64,000 nucleotides of DNA from CALABS01 sp050260775 (GCA_050260775.1 JBLNCP010000022.1:205640-269639), one strand, 5' to 3'. Shown: positions 36,039-45,760, counted from the first letter of the stretch. The notes: a model not told the origin generated them from the sequence alone. Numbers and translations: made by a program.

Positions 36039-36494
36039 TTAGGACAGTTTCAGCTCGCGCTTGAGCTCCATCATGCGAAGGCAGGCGCGCGCCGCCAAGC
36101 CTCCGATGTTCTTGCGGGTCGGGTCGGCGCGCTTCAAGGCCTGGGCCTCGTCGTGAACCGTGAGAACACCGTTGCCCAGCGCCAGGTTGTGGCGGATGGA
36201 CAATTCGGCCTGTCCCCGCATGCTCTCGGAGCAGACGTAGTTGTAATGGTCGCTCTCGCCACGGATGGCGGTCCCAAGCGTGACGAAGCCATCCCAATGA
36301 ACCGGAGCGGTCCCCTGATCCTCGGCCGCCAGCACCATGGCCAGAGTGGCCGGGATTTCGTAGACGCCGGGCACGGTCATCTTGTCCCAGGCCACACCGG
36401 CCTCTTCGAGCGCCTTGACGGCGCCGTCCAGAAGCATGTCGGCAATGTGGTCGTAGAACCGGGCTTCGATGATCAGAACCCTCGGCTTGCTCAT
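36039..36494 (-). CDS. ribH: 6,7-Dimethyl-8-ribityllumazine synthase
   Basis: The 151-aa enzyme condenses 5-amino-6-ribitylaminouracil with 3,4-dihydroxy-2-butanone 4-phosphate, the penultimate step of riboflavin synthesis. Family motifs: VPGVYEIPATLAMV (about residues 42-55), LGTAIRGESDHYNYV with the catalytic His (about 77-91) and NGVLTVHDEAQAL. ATG 36494 gives the MSKPRVLIIEARFY start; an upstream in-frame TTG is the alternative. It lies 11 bases after ribBA. Confidence 0.96.
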   Translation of the reverse strand: MSKPRVLIIEARFYDHIADMLLDGAVKALEEAGVAWDKMTVPGVYEIPATLAMVLAAEDQGTAPVHWDGFVTLGTAIRGESDHYNYVCSESMRGQAELSIRHNLALGNGVLTVHDEAQALKRADPTRKNIGGLAARACLRMMELKRELKLS

Positions 36495-36505
36495 GCTCTT
36501 CGTCC

Positions 36506-37618
36506 TCAAACCGGGATGGCACGCTGGTCGACCACCTCGAGGCCGAAGCCCTCCAGGCCGATCAGGGTCTTCTTGGTGTTCGACAGCAGGATCATCTTGT
36601 TGACCCCCAGATCCAGGAGGATCTGCGCTCCGACGCCGTAGTCGCGCAGCTCCGCCGGCCGCGCCTGGGATTCCAGCTGGGCGCGCACTTGGTCGGACAG
36701 GCTGGTGGCGCGGGGCTCGCGCACCAGCACGATGACGCCGCGGCCGTGCTCGGCGATCATCTCCATGGCGGTGTGGAGCTGGCCGGCCTTGCCCGAGCCC
36801 TGGTCGCCGAGCACATCGTCGAGGATGTTGACGGCGTGGACGCGGACCATCACCGGGCCGTCGCCGTGGGCCAGGTTGCCCTTAACGAGCGCGATATGCT
36901 CGGCGTAGGCCACGGTGTTGACGTAGACCATCATCTTCCAGTCCCCACCCCACTTGGAGTGGAAGGGCGCCTCGAGGTCGCGGCGCACGACGCGGTCGTG
37001 CCGGCGGCGGTAGGCGATGAGGTCGGCGATGGTGGCGATCTTGAGCCCGTGGAACTGAGCGAACTTCACCAGGTCCGGCATGCGGGCCATGGTGCCGTCG
37101 TCGTTCATGATCTCGCAGATGACGCCGGACGGGTTGAGCCCGGCAAGGCGGGAAATGTCGACGGCAGCCTCGGTATGGCCGGCCCGCACCAGAACACCGC
37201 CCTCACGCGCCATCAGCGGGAAGACGTGGCCGGGGGTGACGATGTCATGCCGGGTCTTCGACGGGTCGATGGCAACCTGGACGGTTCGGGCGCGGTCGGC
37301 GGCCGAAATGCCGGTGGTCACCCCTTCGCGCGCCTCGATCGAGACGGTGAAAGCGGTTTCCATGCGGGTGCCGTTGTTGGCGCTCATGGGCCGCAGGCCG
37401 AGTTCCTCGCAGCGCCCGCGCGTCATCGACAGGCAGATCAGGCCGCGGCCGAACTTGGCCATGAAGTTGATGGCATCGGGCGTGGCCATCTGGGCCGGGA
37501 TGACAAGGTCACCCTCGTTCTCGCGGTCCTCGTCATCGACCAGAATGAACATCCGGCCTTGGCGGGCTTCTTCGATGATCTCCTCGATGGAGGAGAGATA
37601 GGAATGGTATTCCGACAC
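36506..37618 (-). CDS. ribB: DHBP synthase fused to a degenerate GTP cyclohydrolase II domain (RibBX type)
   Basis: The 370-aa protein begins with an intact RibB (3,4-dihydroxy-2-butanone 4-phosphate synthase) domain, residues 1-205: DDEDRENEGDL, TTGISAADRA, TPGHVFPLMAREGGVLVRAGHTEAAVDI. Residues 206-370 align with GTP cyclohydrolase II, but the zinc-binding cysteines (normally within H-S-E-C and LRCDCG) are missing; VRVHAVNILDDVLG and GSGKAGQLH stand there, and the arginine/tyrosine catalytic loop reads IVLVREPRATSL. So it probably lacks RibA activity. The start is GTG 37618. It sits between ribE and ribH. Confidence 0.93.
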   Translation of the reverse strand: MSEYHSYLSSIEEIIEEARQGRMFILVDDEDRENEGDLVIPAQMATPDAINFMAKFGRGLICLSMTRGRCEELGLRPMSANNGTRMETAFTVSIEAREGVTTGISAADRARTVQVAIDPSKTRHDIVTPGHVFPLMAREGGVLVRAGHTEAAVDISRLAGLNPSGVICEIMNDDGTMARMPDLVKFAQFHGLKIATIADLIAYRRRHDRVVRRDLEAPFHSKWGGDWKMMVYVNTVAYAEHIALVKGNLAHGDGPVMVRVHAVNILDDVLGDQGSGKAGQLHTAMEMIAEHGRGVIVLVREPRATSLSDQVRAQLESQARPAELRDYGVGAQILLDLGVNKMILLSNTKKTLIGLEGFGLEVVDQRAIPV

Positions 37619-37623
37619 GGCCG

Positions 37624-38217
37624 TCAGTCCTTCTCGATCAGCCGGGCAACATAGCGCGCGAGCATGTCGATTTCCATGTTCACGCGGCTGCCGGGGCGGT
37701 AGGTGCCGAACGTGGTCACCGCCTGGGTATGGGGAATGACGTTGATGCCGAAGCGACGGCCGTCAACCTCATTGACGGTCAGGGACACACCGTCAAGCGC
37801 AACGGAGCCCTTGGGGGCCACGAACTTCGCCAGGTCGGCCGGCGCCTCGAACATGAAGCGCAGCGACTGGTTCTCGGGCGTGATCGACACGATCGTGGCG
37901 ACGCCGTCGACGTGGCCGGACACGATGTGGCCGCCCAACTCGTCCCCGACCTTCATGGCGCGCTCGAGGTTGACCTTGCCGCCTTCGGTCCAATCGCCGA
38001 GGGTGGTCTTCGACAGCGTTTCCGCCGATGCTTCGATGGCGTACCAGCCCGGCCCCGTCTCGATGACCGTCAGGCAGGCGCCGTTATGGGCGATGCTGGC
38101 GCCGATATCGATTGTTGCAGTATCGTAATGGGTGGCGATCTCGAAGCGGGTGTCTTTGCCCGCCCCTTTCACCACCCGCCGCACTTCACCCAGATCGGTG
38201 ACGATGCCGGTGAACAT
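37624..38217 (-). CDS. ribE: Riboflavin synthase alpha subunit
   Basis: The 197-aa protein has two lumazine-binding repeats, the first opening with MFTGIVTDLGEV and the second with GGHIVSGHVDGVATI. Riboflavin synthase dismutates two lumazines to riboflavin. The C-terminal NVIPHTQAVTTFGTYRPGSRVN is typical. It lies five bases before ribBA and 16 after ribD. Confidence 0.97.
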   Translation of the reverse strand: MFTGIVTDLGEVRRVVKGAGKDTRFEIATHYDTATIDIGASIAHNGACLTVIETGPGWYAIEASAETLSKTTLGDWTEGGKVNLERAMKVGDELGGHIVSGHVDGVATIVSITPENQSLRFMFEAPADLAKFVAPKGSVALDGVSLTVNEVDGRRFGINVIPHTQAVTTFGTYRPGSRVNMEIDMLARYVARLIEKD

Positions 38218-38233
38218 CGGCCAAAGTCCTCCC

Positions 38234-39349
38234 TCAGATTTTCTTATATGTTTCCATCACGTCGTCGCCGACGGGAATGATCTCCACCCGTTCGAACCGG
38301 GGGGCTTGCTCAAGACGGTCGACGCCAAACGAAACCGCCGCCGGCAGACCGTCACCGCCGATCAGGCGCGCCGAGCGGAACCACACCATCCGGTCGACGA
38401 GGCCATCGCGCAACAGGGCTGCGGCGAGGTGCGCGCCGCCCTCGACCAGCACACGGGTGACATCGCTTTCGGCGAGAGCCCTGAGGGCCGCCCTGAGGTC
38501 GATGCTGTGATCCGGTCCCGGCGGAAGTTCAATCAGGTCCACGCCAGCATCCTGGAAGGCCTGCACGCGATCGGGATCGCCGCCCTCAAGCGTAAGGACC
38601 CAGGTCGGAGTTTCGCTGGCGGTGGCCACAAGCTTGCTGGTCAGCGGCAGGCGCAGCCGCCCGTCCACCACCACTCGCACCGGCGAGCGTTCGCCGAGGC
38701 CGGGCAGGCGGCACGTCAGTTCCGGATCGTCGGCCAGGGCGGTGCCGCTGCCAACCATGATGGCATCATATTCAGCGCGCAACAGATGCCCGGCGGCCCG
38801 CGACGCCTCCCCGGTGATCCACTTGCTCTCGCCGGCGTGCGTGGCGATGCGGCCGTCGAGCGTGGTGGCGAGCTTGAGCGTCACCAGCGGCCGCCCTTCG
38901 GCAACTTTCATGAAGAAGCCGGCGTTGACCTCGGCCGCCTCGTCCCGGCACAGCCCCGACGACACCGCGATGCCGGCGGCGCGCAGGATGTCGAGCCCCT
39001 TTCCGGCCGTGCGCGGATCGGGATCCTCGATGGCGGCAACCACCCGCGCGATTCCGGCCGCTACCAGCGCCTCGGCGCAAGGCGGGGTCTTGCCATGATG
39101 GGCGCAGGGCTCAAGGGTAACGTAAGCGGTCGCACCGCGCGCCGCCTCGCCCGCCATGGCCAGCGCCTCCGTTTCCGCATGGGGGCGTCCGCCCGGCTGC
39201 GTGAAGCCGCGCCCGACGACCCGACCGTCATTGACGATGACGCACCCTACCGCCGGATTGGGCCACACGGTCCCCAGACCCCGGCGGCCCAGCGCCAGGG
39301 CCGAGCGCATGTGAGCGCGGTCTTCGTCAGTCGTCGTCGCGTGCGCCAC
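38234..39349 (-). CDS. ribD: Bifunctional riboflavin deaminase/reductase RibD
   Basis: The 371-aa protein combines a cytidine-deaminase-like N-terminal domain (residues 1-150; HAE zinc motif, PCAHHGKTPPC) and a C-terminal reductase domain (about 155-371; VTLKLATTLDGRIA, GSGTALADDPELTCR, LVEGGAHLAAALL). It performs the deamination and side-chain reduction of the riboflavin pathway. The start is GTG 39349, which overlaps nrdR by about 23 bases; an ATG at 39310 is the alternative and begins after the nrdR stop. Confidence 0.95.
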   Translation of the reverse strand: MAHATTTDEDRAHMRSALALGRRGLGTVWPNPAVGCVIVNDGRVVGRGFTQPGGRPHAETEALAMAGEAARGATAYVTLEPCAHHGKTPPCAEALVAAGIARVVAAIEDPDPRTAGKGLDILRAAGIAVSSGLCRDEAAEVNAGFFMKVAEGRPLVTLKLATTLDGRIATHAGESKWITGEASRAAGHLLRAEYDAIMVGSGTALADDPELTCRLPGLGERSPVRVVVDGRLRLPLTSKLVATASETPTWVLTLEGGDPDRVQAFQDAGVDLIELPPGPDHSIDLRAALRALAESDVTRVLVEGGAHLAAALLRDGLVDRMVWFRSARLIGGDGLPAAVSFGVDRLEQAPRFERVEIIPVGDDVMETYKKI

Positions 39350-39794
39350 CGACCATCTTACCCAGGAAGTCCTCGAAGTCTTTCGCTTCGCGGAAGTTGC
39401 GGTAGACCGAGGCGTAGCGGACGTAGGCGACCTTGTCGAGGTCCATCAGTACGTCCATCACCAGCTCGCCAATGTACTTCGACGGCACCTCATTCTCGCC
39501 CATGCTTTCAAGCCGGCGATGGATACCGTTGACGATGCGCTCGATCTGCTCCTCGTCCACCGGGCGCTTCCTCAGCGCGATGCGGATCGACTTCAGCAGC
39601 TTGTCGCGATCGAACGCAGCGCGCCCGCCATCCTTCTTGATGACCACCAGGTCACGGATCTGGACCCGCTCGAAGGTAGTGAACCGCGACCCGCAGGCCG
39701 GACAGGACCGGCGCCGCCGGATCGCCGAGTTGTCCTCGGTCGGGCGGGAATCCTTCACCTGGGTATCATCATGACCGCAGAACGGACAACGCAT
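39327..39794 (-). CDS. nrdR: Transcriptional repressor NrdR
   Basis: The 155-aa protein has a zinc ribbon (CPFC, residues 3-6, and CPAC, about 31-34) and an ATP-cone domain (VIKKDGGRAAFDRDKLLKSIR...). It senses ATP/dATP and represses ribonucleotide reductase genes at NrdR boxes. It is followed by ribD with an overlap, and glyA lies 57 bases upstream. The order glyA-nrdR-ribD is the standard alphaproteobacterial one. Confidence 0.97.
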   Translation of the reverse strand: MRCPFCGHDDTQVKDSRPTEDNSAIRRRRSCPACGSRFTTFERVQIRDLVVIKKDGGRAAFDRDKLLKSIRIALRKRPVDEEQIERIVNGIHRRLESMGENEVPSKYIGELVMDVLMDLDKVAYVRYASVYRNFREAKDFEDFLGKMVGGARDDD

Positions 39795-39851
39795 GGACCA
39801 TTTCCCCCTGAGTGGGGCCGCCGTCCCCTTGGCGGCCCTCCCTGCCCTGTC

Positions 39852-41132
<1,281 letters not shown>

Positions 41133-41163
41133 GACACTCTTTCTGGTATGAGGGTCGTGGTTC

Positions 41164-41613
41164 TCAGCGCTCGCCGTTCTCGGCCAGCTTGGCGACCCGC
41201 CGCGCATGGCGGCCGCCCTCGAATTCGGTGCTCAGGAAGATGTCGACGCATTCCCTGGCGACCTCGGGGCCGATGGTCCGGCCTCCGAGCACCAGGACGT
41301 TGGCGTCGTTGTGCTGGCGGGACATGCGGGCGCCGTAGCCGTCGTGCACCAGGGCCGCGCGGACATGGGCATGTCGGTTGGCGGCGATCGAGATGCCGAT
41401 GCCGGTGCCGCACATGAGGATGCCCTTCTCGGCCCTCCCCTCCTTGAGCGCCCTGGCCATCTTCTCGGCGAAGTCGGGATAGTCGACGGACGACGCGCCA
41501 TCGGTCCCCAGATCCAGGACCTGATAGCCGTTCTTTTCCAACTCGACCTTCAGCTGGTCCTTCAATTCGACCCCGCCGTGATCCGAGGCCAACGCGATGG
41601 TGTGCGAGCCCAT
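41164..41613 (-). CDS. rpiB: Ribose 5-phosphate isomerase B
   Basis: The 149-aa RpiB/LacAB-family protein has IALASDHGGVELKD near the start, LDLGTDG, YPDFAEKMARA and the catalytic Cys in MCGTGIGISIAANR (about residues 68-81). It isomerises ribose 5-phosphate and ribulose 5-phosphate. It is the first gene of the glyA operon; a region of about 340 bases separates it from mucR. Confidence 0.96.
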   Translation of the reverse strand: MGSHTIALASDHGGVELKDQLKVELEKNGYQVLDLGTDGASSVDYPDFAEKMARALKEGRAEKGILMCGTGIGISIAANRHAHVRAALVHDGYGARMSRQHNDANVLVLGGRTIGPEVARECVDIFLSTEFEGGRHARRVAKLAENGER

Positions 41614-41953
41614 GACGATCTTCCCAACAAATCTATGGACGTCCGGCTAGATACCATATCTCGGCGCGGATTGCCAATGCAGCACTAGCCAATGGGGCGC
41701 ATTGGGGCGATCTCGGGTCTTTTCTCGATTTCGACTGGACGGGATGTAGACGCATCCCCCGACCGGACAAGTGAACCCCGGTCATAGCCACAGACCATTG
41801 GGGTATTGCCCTCCCCCTTACGTGGGAGAATTATTGAAAACGTTAGAATGGCCAAGAACTCATTACTGGCGTGGCGCAGATTGGAATTGACACCAAAATC
41901 GAAGCATGCGTTCATTGATTCAGCCCTGGAACACTAACTCGGTTGACACCCAG
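41614..41953. promoter_or_regulatory. Divergent regulatory region between rpiB and mucR
   Basis: These 340 non-coding bases lie between two divergent genes. A TTGACA hexamer is at 41887-41892 but its -10 partner (GTTCAT) is poor; a second TTGACA is at 41943-41948. The middle has an AT-rich patch (ttattgaaaacgttagaa). MucR proteins often bind their own AT-rich promoter. I saw no hairpin with a T-run. Confidence 0.4.
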
Positions 41954-42406
41954 ATGACTGACACCATCGCCGACAAGGCAAGCCGTGACGACATCCTGCG
42001 GATGGCCGTCGACGTCGTCGCCGCCTATGTGAGCAAGAACCCGCTACCCGCCGGACAGATCCCGGAAGTGATCCATACGGTCTACGCCTCGCTTTCTTCG
42101 ATCGAGAACGGCCAGCCGGAAACCAAGGCGGAGGCGCCGAAGCCCGCCGTTCCGGTGAAGAAGTCGGTCAATCCCGACTACATCGTCTGCCTTGAGGACG
42201 GCAAGAAGCTGAAGATGCTCAAGCGGCATCTGCGCACCACCTACAACATGACCCCGGACGAGTATCGGGCGAAGTGGGGATTGCCGCCGGACTATCCGAT
42301 GGTCGCCCCCAATTACGCCGCCCAGCGTTCGGATTTTGCCAAGAAGATCGGGCTGGGACGCAAGGCCGGCCCGGAAGAAAAGCAGACCCGCCGTCGCGGT
42401 CGCTGA
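41954..42406 (+). CDS. mucR: Ros/MucR-family transcriptional regulator
   Basis: The 150-aa H-NS-like alphaproteobacterial regulator has an N-terminal oligomerisation part (about residues 1-60) and the Ros DNA-binding domain (about 75-135: VCLEDGKKLKMLKRHLRTTYNM...KWGLP, DYPMVAPNYAAQRS). The zinc ligands are incomplete: the second Cys is Asp (CLED in place of CLEC) and the second His position is Thr/Tyr. MucR proteins silence AT-rich promoters and control surface and cell-cycle genes. ATG 41954 is chosen; the upstream frame is not conserved. A terminator follows. Confidence 0.92.
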   Translation: MTDTIADKASRDDILRMAVDVVAAYVSKNPLPAGQIPEVIHTVYASLSSIENGQPETKAEAPKPAVPVKKSVNPDYIVCLEDGKKLKMLKRHLRTTYNMTPDEYRAKWGLPPDYPMVAPNYAAQRSDFAKKIGLGRKAGPEEKQTRRRGR

Positions 42407-42428
42407 TCTCACCGAACGTGAAAAGGCC

Positions 42429-42457
42429 TGAGGCCGCGGGATCATCCCGCGGCCTCA
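42429..42457 (+). terminator. Hairpin terminator after mucR
   Basis: Perfect 13-bp stem (42429-42441 with 42445-42457) and a 3-base loop begin 23 bases after the mucR stop. The tail (ttgctttcgg) is only weakly T-rich. It may also end the convergent AhpD-like gene. Confidence 0.7.
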
Positions 42458-42486
42458 TTGCTTTCGGCACTCAACAGCGACGAGGC

Positions 42487-42915
42487 TCAATGGGGACGGA
42501 GCCCCCCTTCGCCGACCGACGGAGCCGCCAGCCCCTGGACGGCGCGGACATGCTCACAGGCCCGTTCGACTTCGGATTTAAAGGTCTCATAGTCGATCTG
42601 CAGCCCGTTGATGTACGCGCTCCAGCCGGCGCTGGACTTGGCGTAGTGCACGGCCTCCTCGATCTCCTCGTCGGTCGCGCCGAACAGCTTGGCGACCTCG
42701 GTGTGATAGAGCGTGCAATAGCGACACTTCGTCACCGCCGACAATGCCAGCCCCATCAACTCACGGTACTTGCCGGGGATGGCCCCTTCGTCCATCTGCA
42801 CTGCCTTGAACAGGCGCCACTCCCATTCAAGCGTGGTATCGGGGATGGTCTTGAACATGCTGGGCACCAGCCCGAACATGCCCTCGATGTCCTTGTAGAC
42901 TTCCTGACGGGTCAT
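42487..42915 (-). CDS. AhpD/carboxymuconolactone decarboxylase-like protein
   Basis: The 142-aa protein has the CxxC motif (CRYCTLYH, about residues 63-70) followed by the conserved His, typical of AhpD-like alkylhydroperoxidase proteins. Members use the Cys pair in thiol-disulfide or peroxide chemistry. It also resembles uncharacterised CMD-family members with DTTLEWEWRLFKAVQ. It stands alone between mucR (convergent) and the small-protein gene. Substrate unknown. Confidence 0.82.
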   Translation of the reverse strand: MTRQEVYKDIEGMFGLVPSMFKTIPDTTLEWEWRLFKAVQMDEGAIPGKYRELMGLALSAVTKCRYCTLYHTEVAKLFGATDEEIEEAVHYAKSSAGWSAYINGLQIDYETFKSEVERACEHVRAVQGLAAPSVGEGGLRPH

Positions 42916-43009
42916 GGAAGCCTCCTATTCCAGAGAATCTCTCATATGGGATGGTCCGGACTTCGCCTATTGGCCGCACTTCCGAGGTCACCCGGGTTTG
43001 CGCCATGCC

Positions 43010-43192
43010 TTACCGTCTGTTCTTGTCGAGCACGAATTGAAGTTTCCTGAGGGCGGTCGCCTTGAGCTGTGCCTCGCCCGCCGACACGGCGCCCACGATG
43101 GACACTTCCGTTCCCGTCAGAGAATCGATTGCTACCACCTTGACCGCGCTGCCGATGCGGCGGAATTCGAAATAGACCTCACGCCCCGTCAT
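43010..43192 (-). CDS. Small conserved-looking protein coupled to the HIBYL-CoA hydrolase gene
   Basis: This 60-aa frame encodes MTGREVYFEFRRIGSAVKVVAIDSLTGTEVSIVG and a helical end; it is soluble and basic. Its ATG overlaps the stop of the hydrolase gene (ATGA), which suggests coupled translation. I recall similar short proteins (MTGREV... start) beside acyl-CoA genes in Rhodospirillales, but cannot name a function with certainty. Confidence 0.7.
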   Translation of the reverse strand: MTGREVYFEFRRIGSAVKVVAIDSLTGTEVSIVGAVSAGEAQLKATALRKLQFVLDKNRR

Positions 43193-44244
43193 CGGTTCTC
43201 GCCTCCATCATCGCCGGGGAAATCCAGCTCGTGCTCCAGCGGCGCGAAGACGGCGTCCAAATCCTCTGAGGATATGTCGGCCAGGGACTGAGGCTCCCAC
43301 CGGGGCGCCTTGTCCTTGTCGACCACCAGGGCGCGGATCCCTTCATAGAAATTGTGACCGTCGAGGAAACGGCAGGCCAGGCGGTATTCCCGCCGGATGG
43401 CGTCGTCGAAAGGCAGGGCCCGCCCCTCCGTCAATTGGCGGAAGGTGACAGCCAGGCTCAAGGGGCAATTGTCCCCGATCGGTTCCAGCGCCTCCCAGGC
43501 CCAATCGGCCCCCTCCGCGACCAGGGCGGAGATGATTTCGCGCAAGGAAGGAAGGCCGAAACAGCGATCGATATCGGGGGACCTGGCGGCCAGGGATGAC
43601 GGGCCAGGATTGCGGTGGAAGCGCGAAAGCACCGCCTGAACGTCCGGCTCTCGTGCCAGACAACGCTTCAGTTCCGCAAGATCCGACGACAGGACGTAAT
43701 GGGTGGCGACGCCTGCCCACAAGCAATCCGCGGGTCCGAGCCGGGTCCCGGTCAGAGCCAAGTACAGCCCGACCCAGCCGGGACAGCCGGACAGGAAATG
43801 GGTGGCGCCGACATCGGGGAAGAAACCGATGGCGGTTTCCGGCATGGCGAAGACCGTGCGTTCGGTGGCCACGCGGAAACGGCCGTTGACCGACACGCCC
43901 GCACCGCCGCCCATGACGATGCCATCCATCAACGCGACGTAGGGCTTCGGGTAGTGGTAAACTCGCCGGTCAAGGCGGTATTCATCCCTGAAGAGCGCAC
44001 GATTGAAGCCCGGCTCACCCCTGGCCCGCGCCTCCCATACGGCGCGGATGTCGCCGCCGGCCGAAAATGCCCGCTCTCCAGCTCCCTCGATCACTACGGT
44101 GCGAATGGTCTCGTCAAGCGACCACTGGGCCAGCTGGCGGTCGAGCTCGACAAATTGGGCCGGGGACAGCGCATTCAACACCTTGGGGCGGTTGAGCAGG
44201 AGGTGGCCGATACCGGACTCCCGGCTGATCACTGTTTCGGTCAT
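43189..44244 (-). CDS. Enoyl-CoA hydratase/isomerase family (3-hydroxyisobutyryl-CoA hydrolase-like)
   Basis: The 351-aa crotonase-fold protein is longer than simple hydratases. It has the oxyanion-hole segments FSAGGDIRAVWEA (about residues 57-69) and DGIVMGGGAGVSVNGRFRVAT, and the ETAIGFFPDVGATHFLS segment with Glu and Asp typical of HIBYL-CoA hydrolases. These release 3-hydroxyisobutyrate in valine breakdown. ATG 44244 has AAGG upstream. It is divergent from metY. Confidence 0.9.
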   Translation of the reverse strand: MTETVISRESGIGHLLLNRPKVLNALSPAQFVELDRQLAQWSLDETIRTVVIEGAGERAFSAGGDIRAVWEARARGEPGFNRALFRDEYRLDRRVYHYPKPYVALMDGIVMGGGAGVSVNGRFRVATERTVFAMPETAIGFFPDVGATHFLSGCPGWVGLYLALTGTRLGPADCLWAGVATHYVLSSDLAELKRCLAREPDVQAVLSRFHRNPGPSSLAARSPDIDRCFGLPSLREIISALVAEGADWAWEALEPIGDNCPLSLAVTFRQLTEGRALPFDDAIRREYRLACRFLDGHNFYEGIRALVVDKDKAPRWEPQSLADISSEDLDAVFAPLEHELDFPGDDGGENR

Positions 44245-44303
44245 TACACCCTTCCAAAAGCTCACCGATTGTTCTCCACCCCTCCCCGTTCGGCAAGCCA
44301 CAG

Positions 44304-44327
44304 TTAATTACATATCATTATGTGTTA
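44304..44327. promoter_or_regulatory. AT-rich dyad between the hydrolase gene and metY
   Basis: The sequence TTAATTACATA-TCAT-TATGTGTTAA is an imperfect inverted repeat (acata/tatgt perfect, ttaa/ttaa at the ends) in an otherwise GC-rich gap. It is 60 bases from the hydrolase start and 105 bases from metY, so it could regulate either gene. A TTGACA (44344-44349) lies downstream, with a weak -10 at 44367-44372. Confidence 0.4.
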
Positions 44328-44431
44328 ATGTTATTGCCCTTTCTTGACAGCCCCACCACGCGGTGTTCAACTCGCCATTCACCATCTCCCCGCGGTGGAA
44401 GCTGCGGATTTTGTCTGGCAAGGAGTCCGGC

Positions 44432-45724
44432 ATGACGGTCAAGAGCACCCATCCCGAAACCATCGTCCTTCACGCCGGGTATCGCGCCGACCCCGCCACC
44501 GGTTCGGTCGCCGTGCCGATCTACCAGACGACCTCGTACCAATTCCGCGACACTGAGCACGCGGCCAATCTGTTCTCCCTGTCCGAGTTGGGGAACATCT
44601 ACACCCGCATCATGAACCCGACGCAGGACGTGCTGGAGCAACGCATTGCCGCACTGGAAGGCGGCGTCGCCGCGCTCGCTACCTCGTCGGGCCAAGCGGC
44701 GAGCACCTTCGCCGTCATGAACTTGTGCCAGGCCGGCGACAATTTCGTCACCTCGACCGACCTCTATGGCGGCACGTGGAACCTTTTCGCCAACACGCTG
44801 AAGCAATTCGGCGTCGAGGCCCGCTTCGTCGACCCGTCGGACCCCGAGAACTTCGTCAAGGCCACGGACGAGCGCACCCGCTGCTGGTACGCCGAGACCC
44901 TGCCGAACCCCAAGCTGCAGGTCTTCCCCATCCCCGAGGTCGCCAAGCTCGCCGAGCAGGTCGGCGTGCCGTTGATCATGGACAACACCGCCGCACCGGT
45001 GCTGTGCCAGCCCATGAAGCACGGCGCCCACGTCGTCGTTTACTCCACCACCAAGTTCATCGGCGGCCATGGCACCTCCATCGGCGGCATGATCGTCGAC
45101 AGCGGCAAGTTCGATTGGGAGAAGCATGGCAAGCGCTTCCCGCTGCTGACCCAGCCCGACCCCAGCTATCATGGCGCGGTGTGGACCGAGGCGGTGAAGC
45201 CGCTGGGCCCGATCGCCTACATCATCCGCGCCCGCGTCATCTTGCAGCGCGACATGGGCGCCGCGATCAGCCCGTTCAACGCCTTCCAGATCATCCAGGG
45301 GCTGGAAACCCTGCCGCTGCGCATGCGCGTCCATTGCGACAATGCCGCCGCGGTGGCCCATTATCTGGCGCGCCACCCGAAGGTCGAAAAGGTCATCTTC
45401 CCGGGCGTGATGCAGGGTGAACATCGTCGCCGCGCCGATGCGGTGCTGAAGCACGGCTACGGCTCGCTCCTCGGGTTCGAGCTCAAGGGCGGTGTCGAGG
45501 CCGGCAAGCGTTTCATCGACGCCCTGAAGCTGTTCTACCACGTGGCCAATATCGGCGACGCCCGCTCCCTGGCGATCCATCCCGCCAGCACCACGCATTC
45601 GCAATTGTCGGGCGATGATCAGTTGGCGACGGGCGTCACGCCGGGCTATGTTCGGTTGTCCATTGGCCTCGAGCACATCGAGGACATCACCGCCGACCTG
45701 GCGCAAGCGCTGGAGGCCGCGTGA
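44432..45724 (+). CDS. metY: O-acetylhomoserine sulfhydrylase
   Basis: The 430-aa PLP enzyme belongs to the Cys/Met-metabolism family. Its start has HAGYRADPATGSVAVPIYQTTSY, the Tyr and Arg of PLP binding appear in IYTRIMNPT, and the PLP Lys is in VVYSTTKFIGGHGTSIGG (about residues 206-223). The length and GHGT segment favour MetY, which makes homocysteine from O-acetylhomoserine and sulfide, over cystathionine synthases (about 380 aa). ATG 44432 has AAGGAG upstream; the longer frame is not conserved. hemB follows at 36 bases. Confidence 0.92.
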   Translation: MTVKSTHPETIVLHAGYRADPATGSVAVPIYQTTSYQFRDTEHAANLFSLSELGNIYTRIMNPTQDVLEQRIAALEGGVAALATSSGQAASTFAVMNLCQAGDNFVTSTDLYGGTWNLFANTLKQFGVEARFVDPSDPENFVKATDERTRCWYAETLPNPKLQVFPIPEVAKLAEQVGVPLIMDNTAAPVLCQPMKHGAHVVVYSTTKFIGGHGTSIGGMIVDSGKFDWEKHGKRFPLLTQPDPSYHGAVWTEAVKPLGPIAYIIRARVILQRDMGAAISPFNAFQIIQGLETLPLRMRVHCDNAAAVAHYLARHPKVEKVIFPGVMQGEHRRRADAVLKHGYGSLLGFELKGGVEAGKRFIDALKLFYHVANIGDARSLAIHPASTTHSQLSGDDQLATGVTPGYVRLSIGLEHIEDITADLAQALEAA

Positions 45725-45760
45725 GGCGGCTCCGGTGACGCGCTAACGGAGAAAGTTACC

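Noticed and set aside
36027..39349. FMN riboswitch for the riboflavin genes
   Set aside because: The rib genes are separated by only a few bases and start inside a longer operon from rpiB/glyA; I found no AGGGUA...-type FMN core in the gaps.
41685..41915. 76-codon minus frame between rpiB and mucR
   Set aside because: No ribosome site, no domain, and it overlaps the predicted mucR promoter region. Likely chance.
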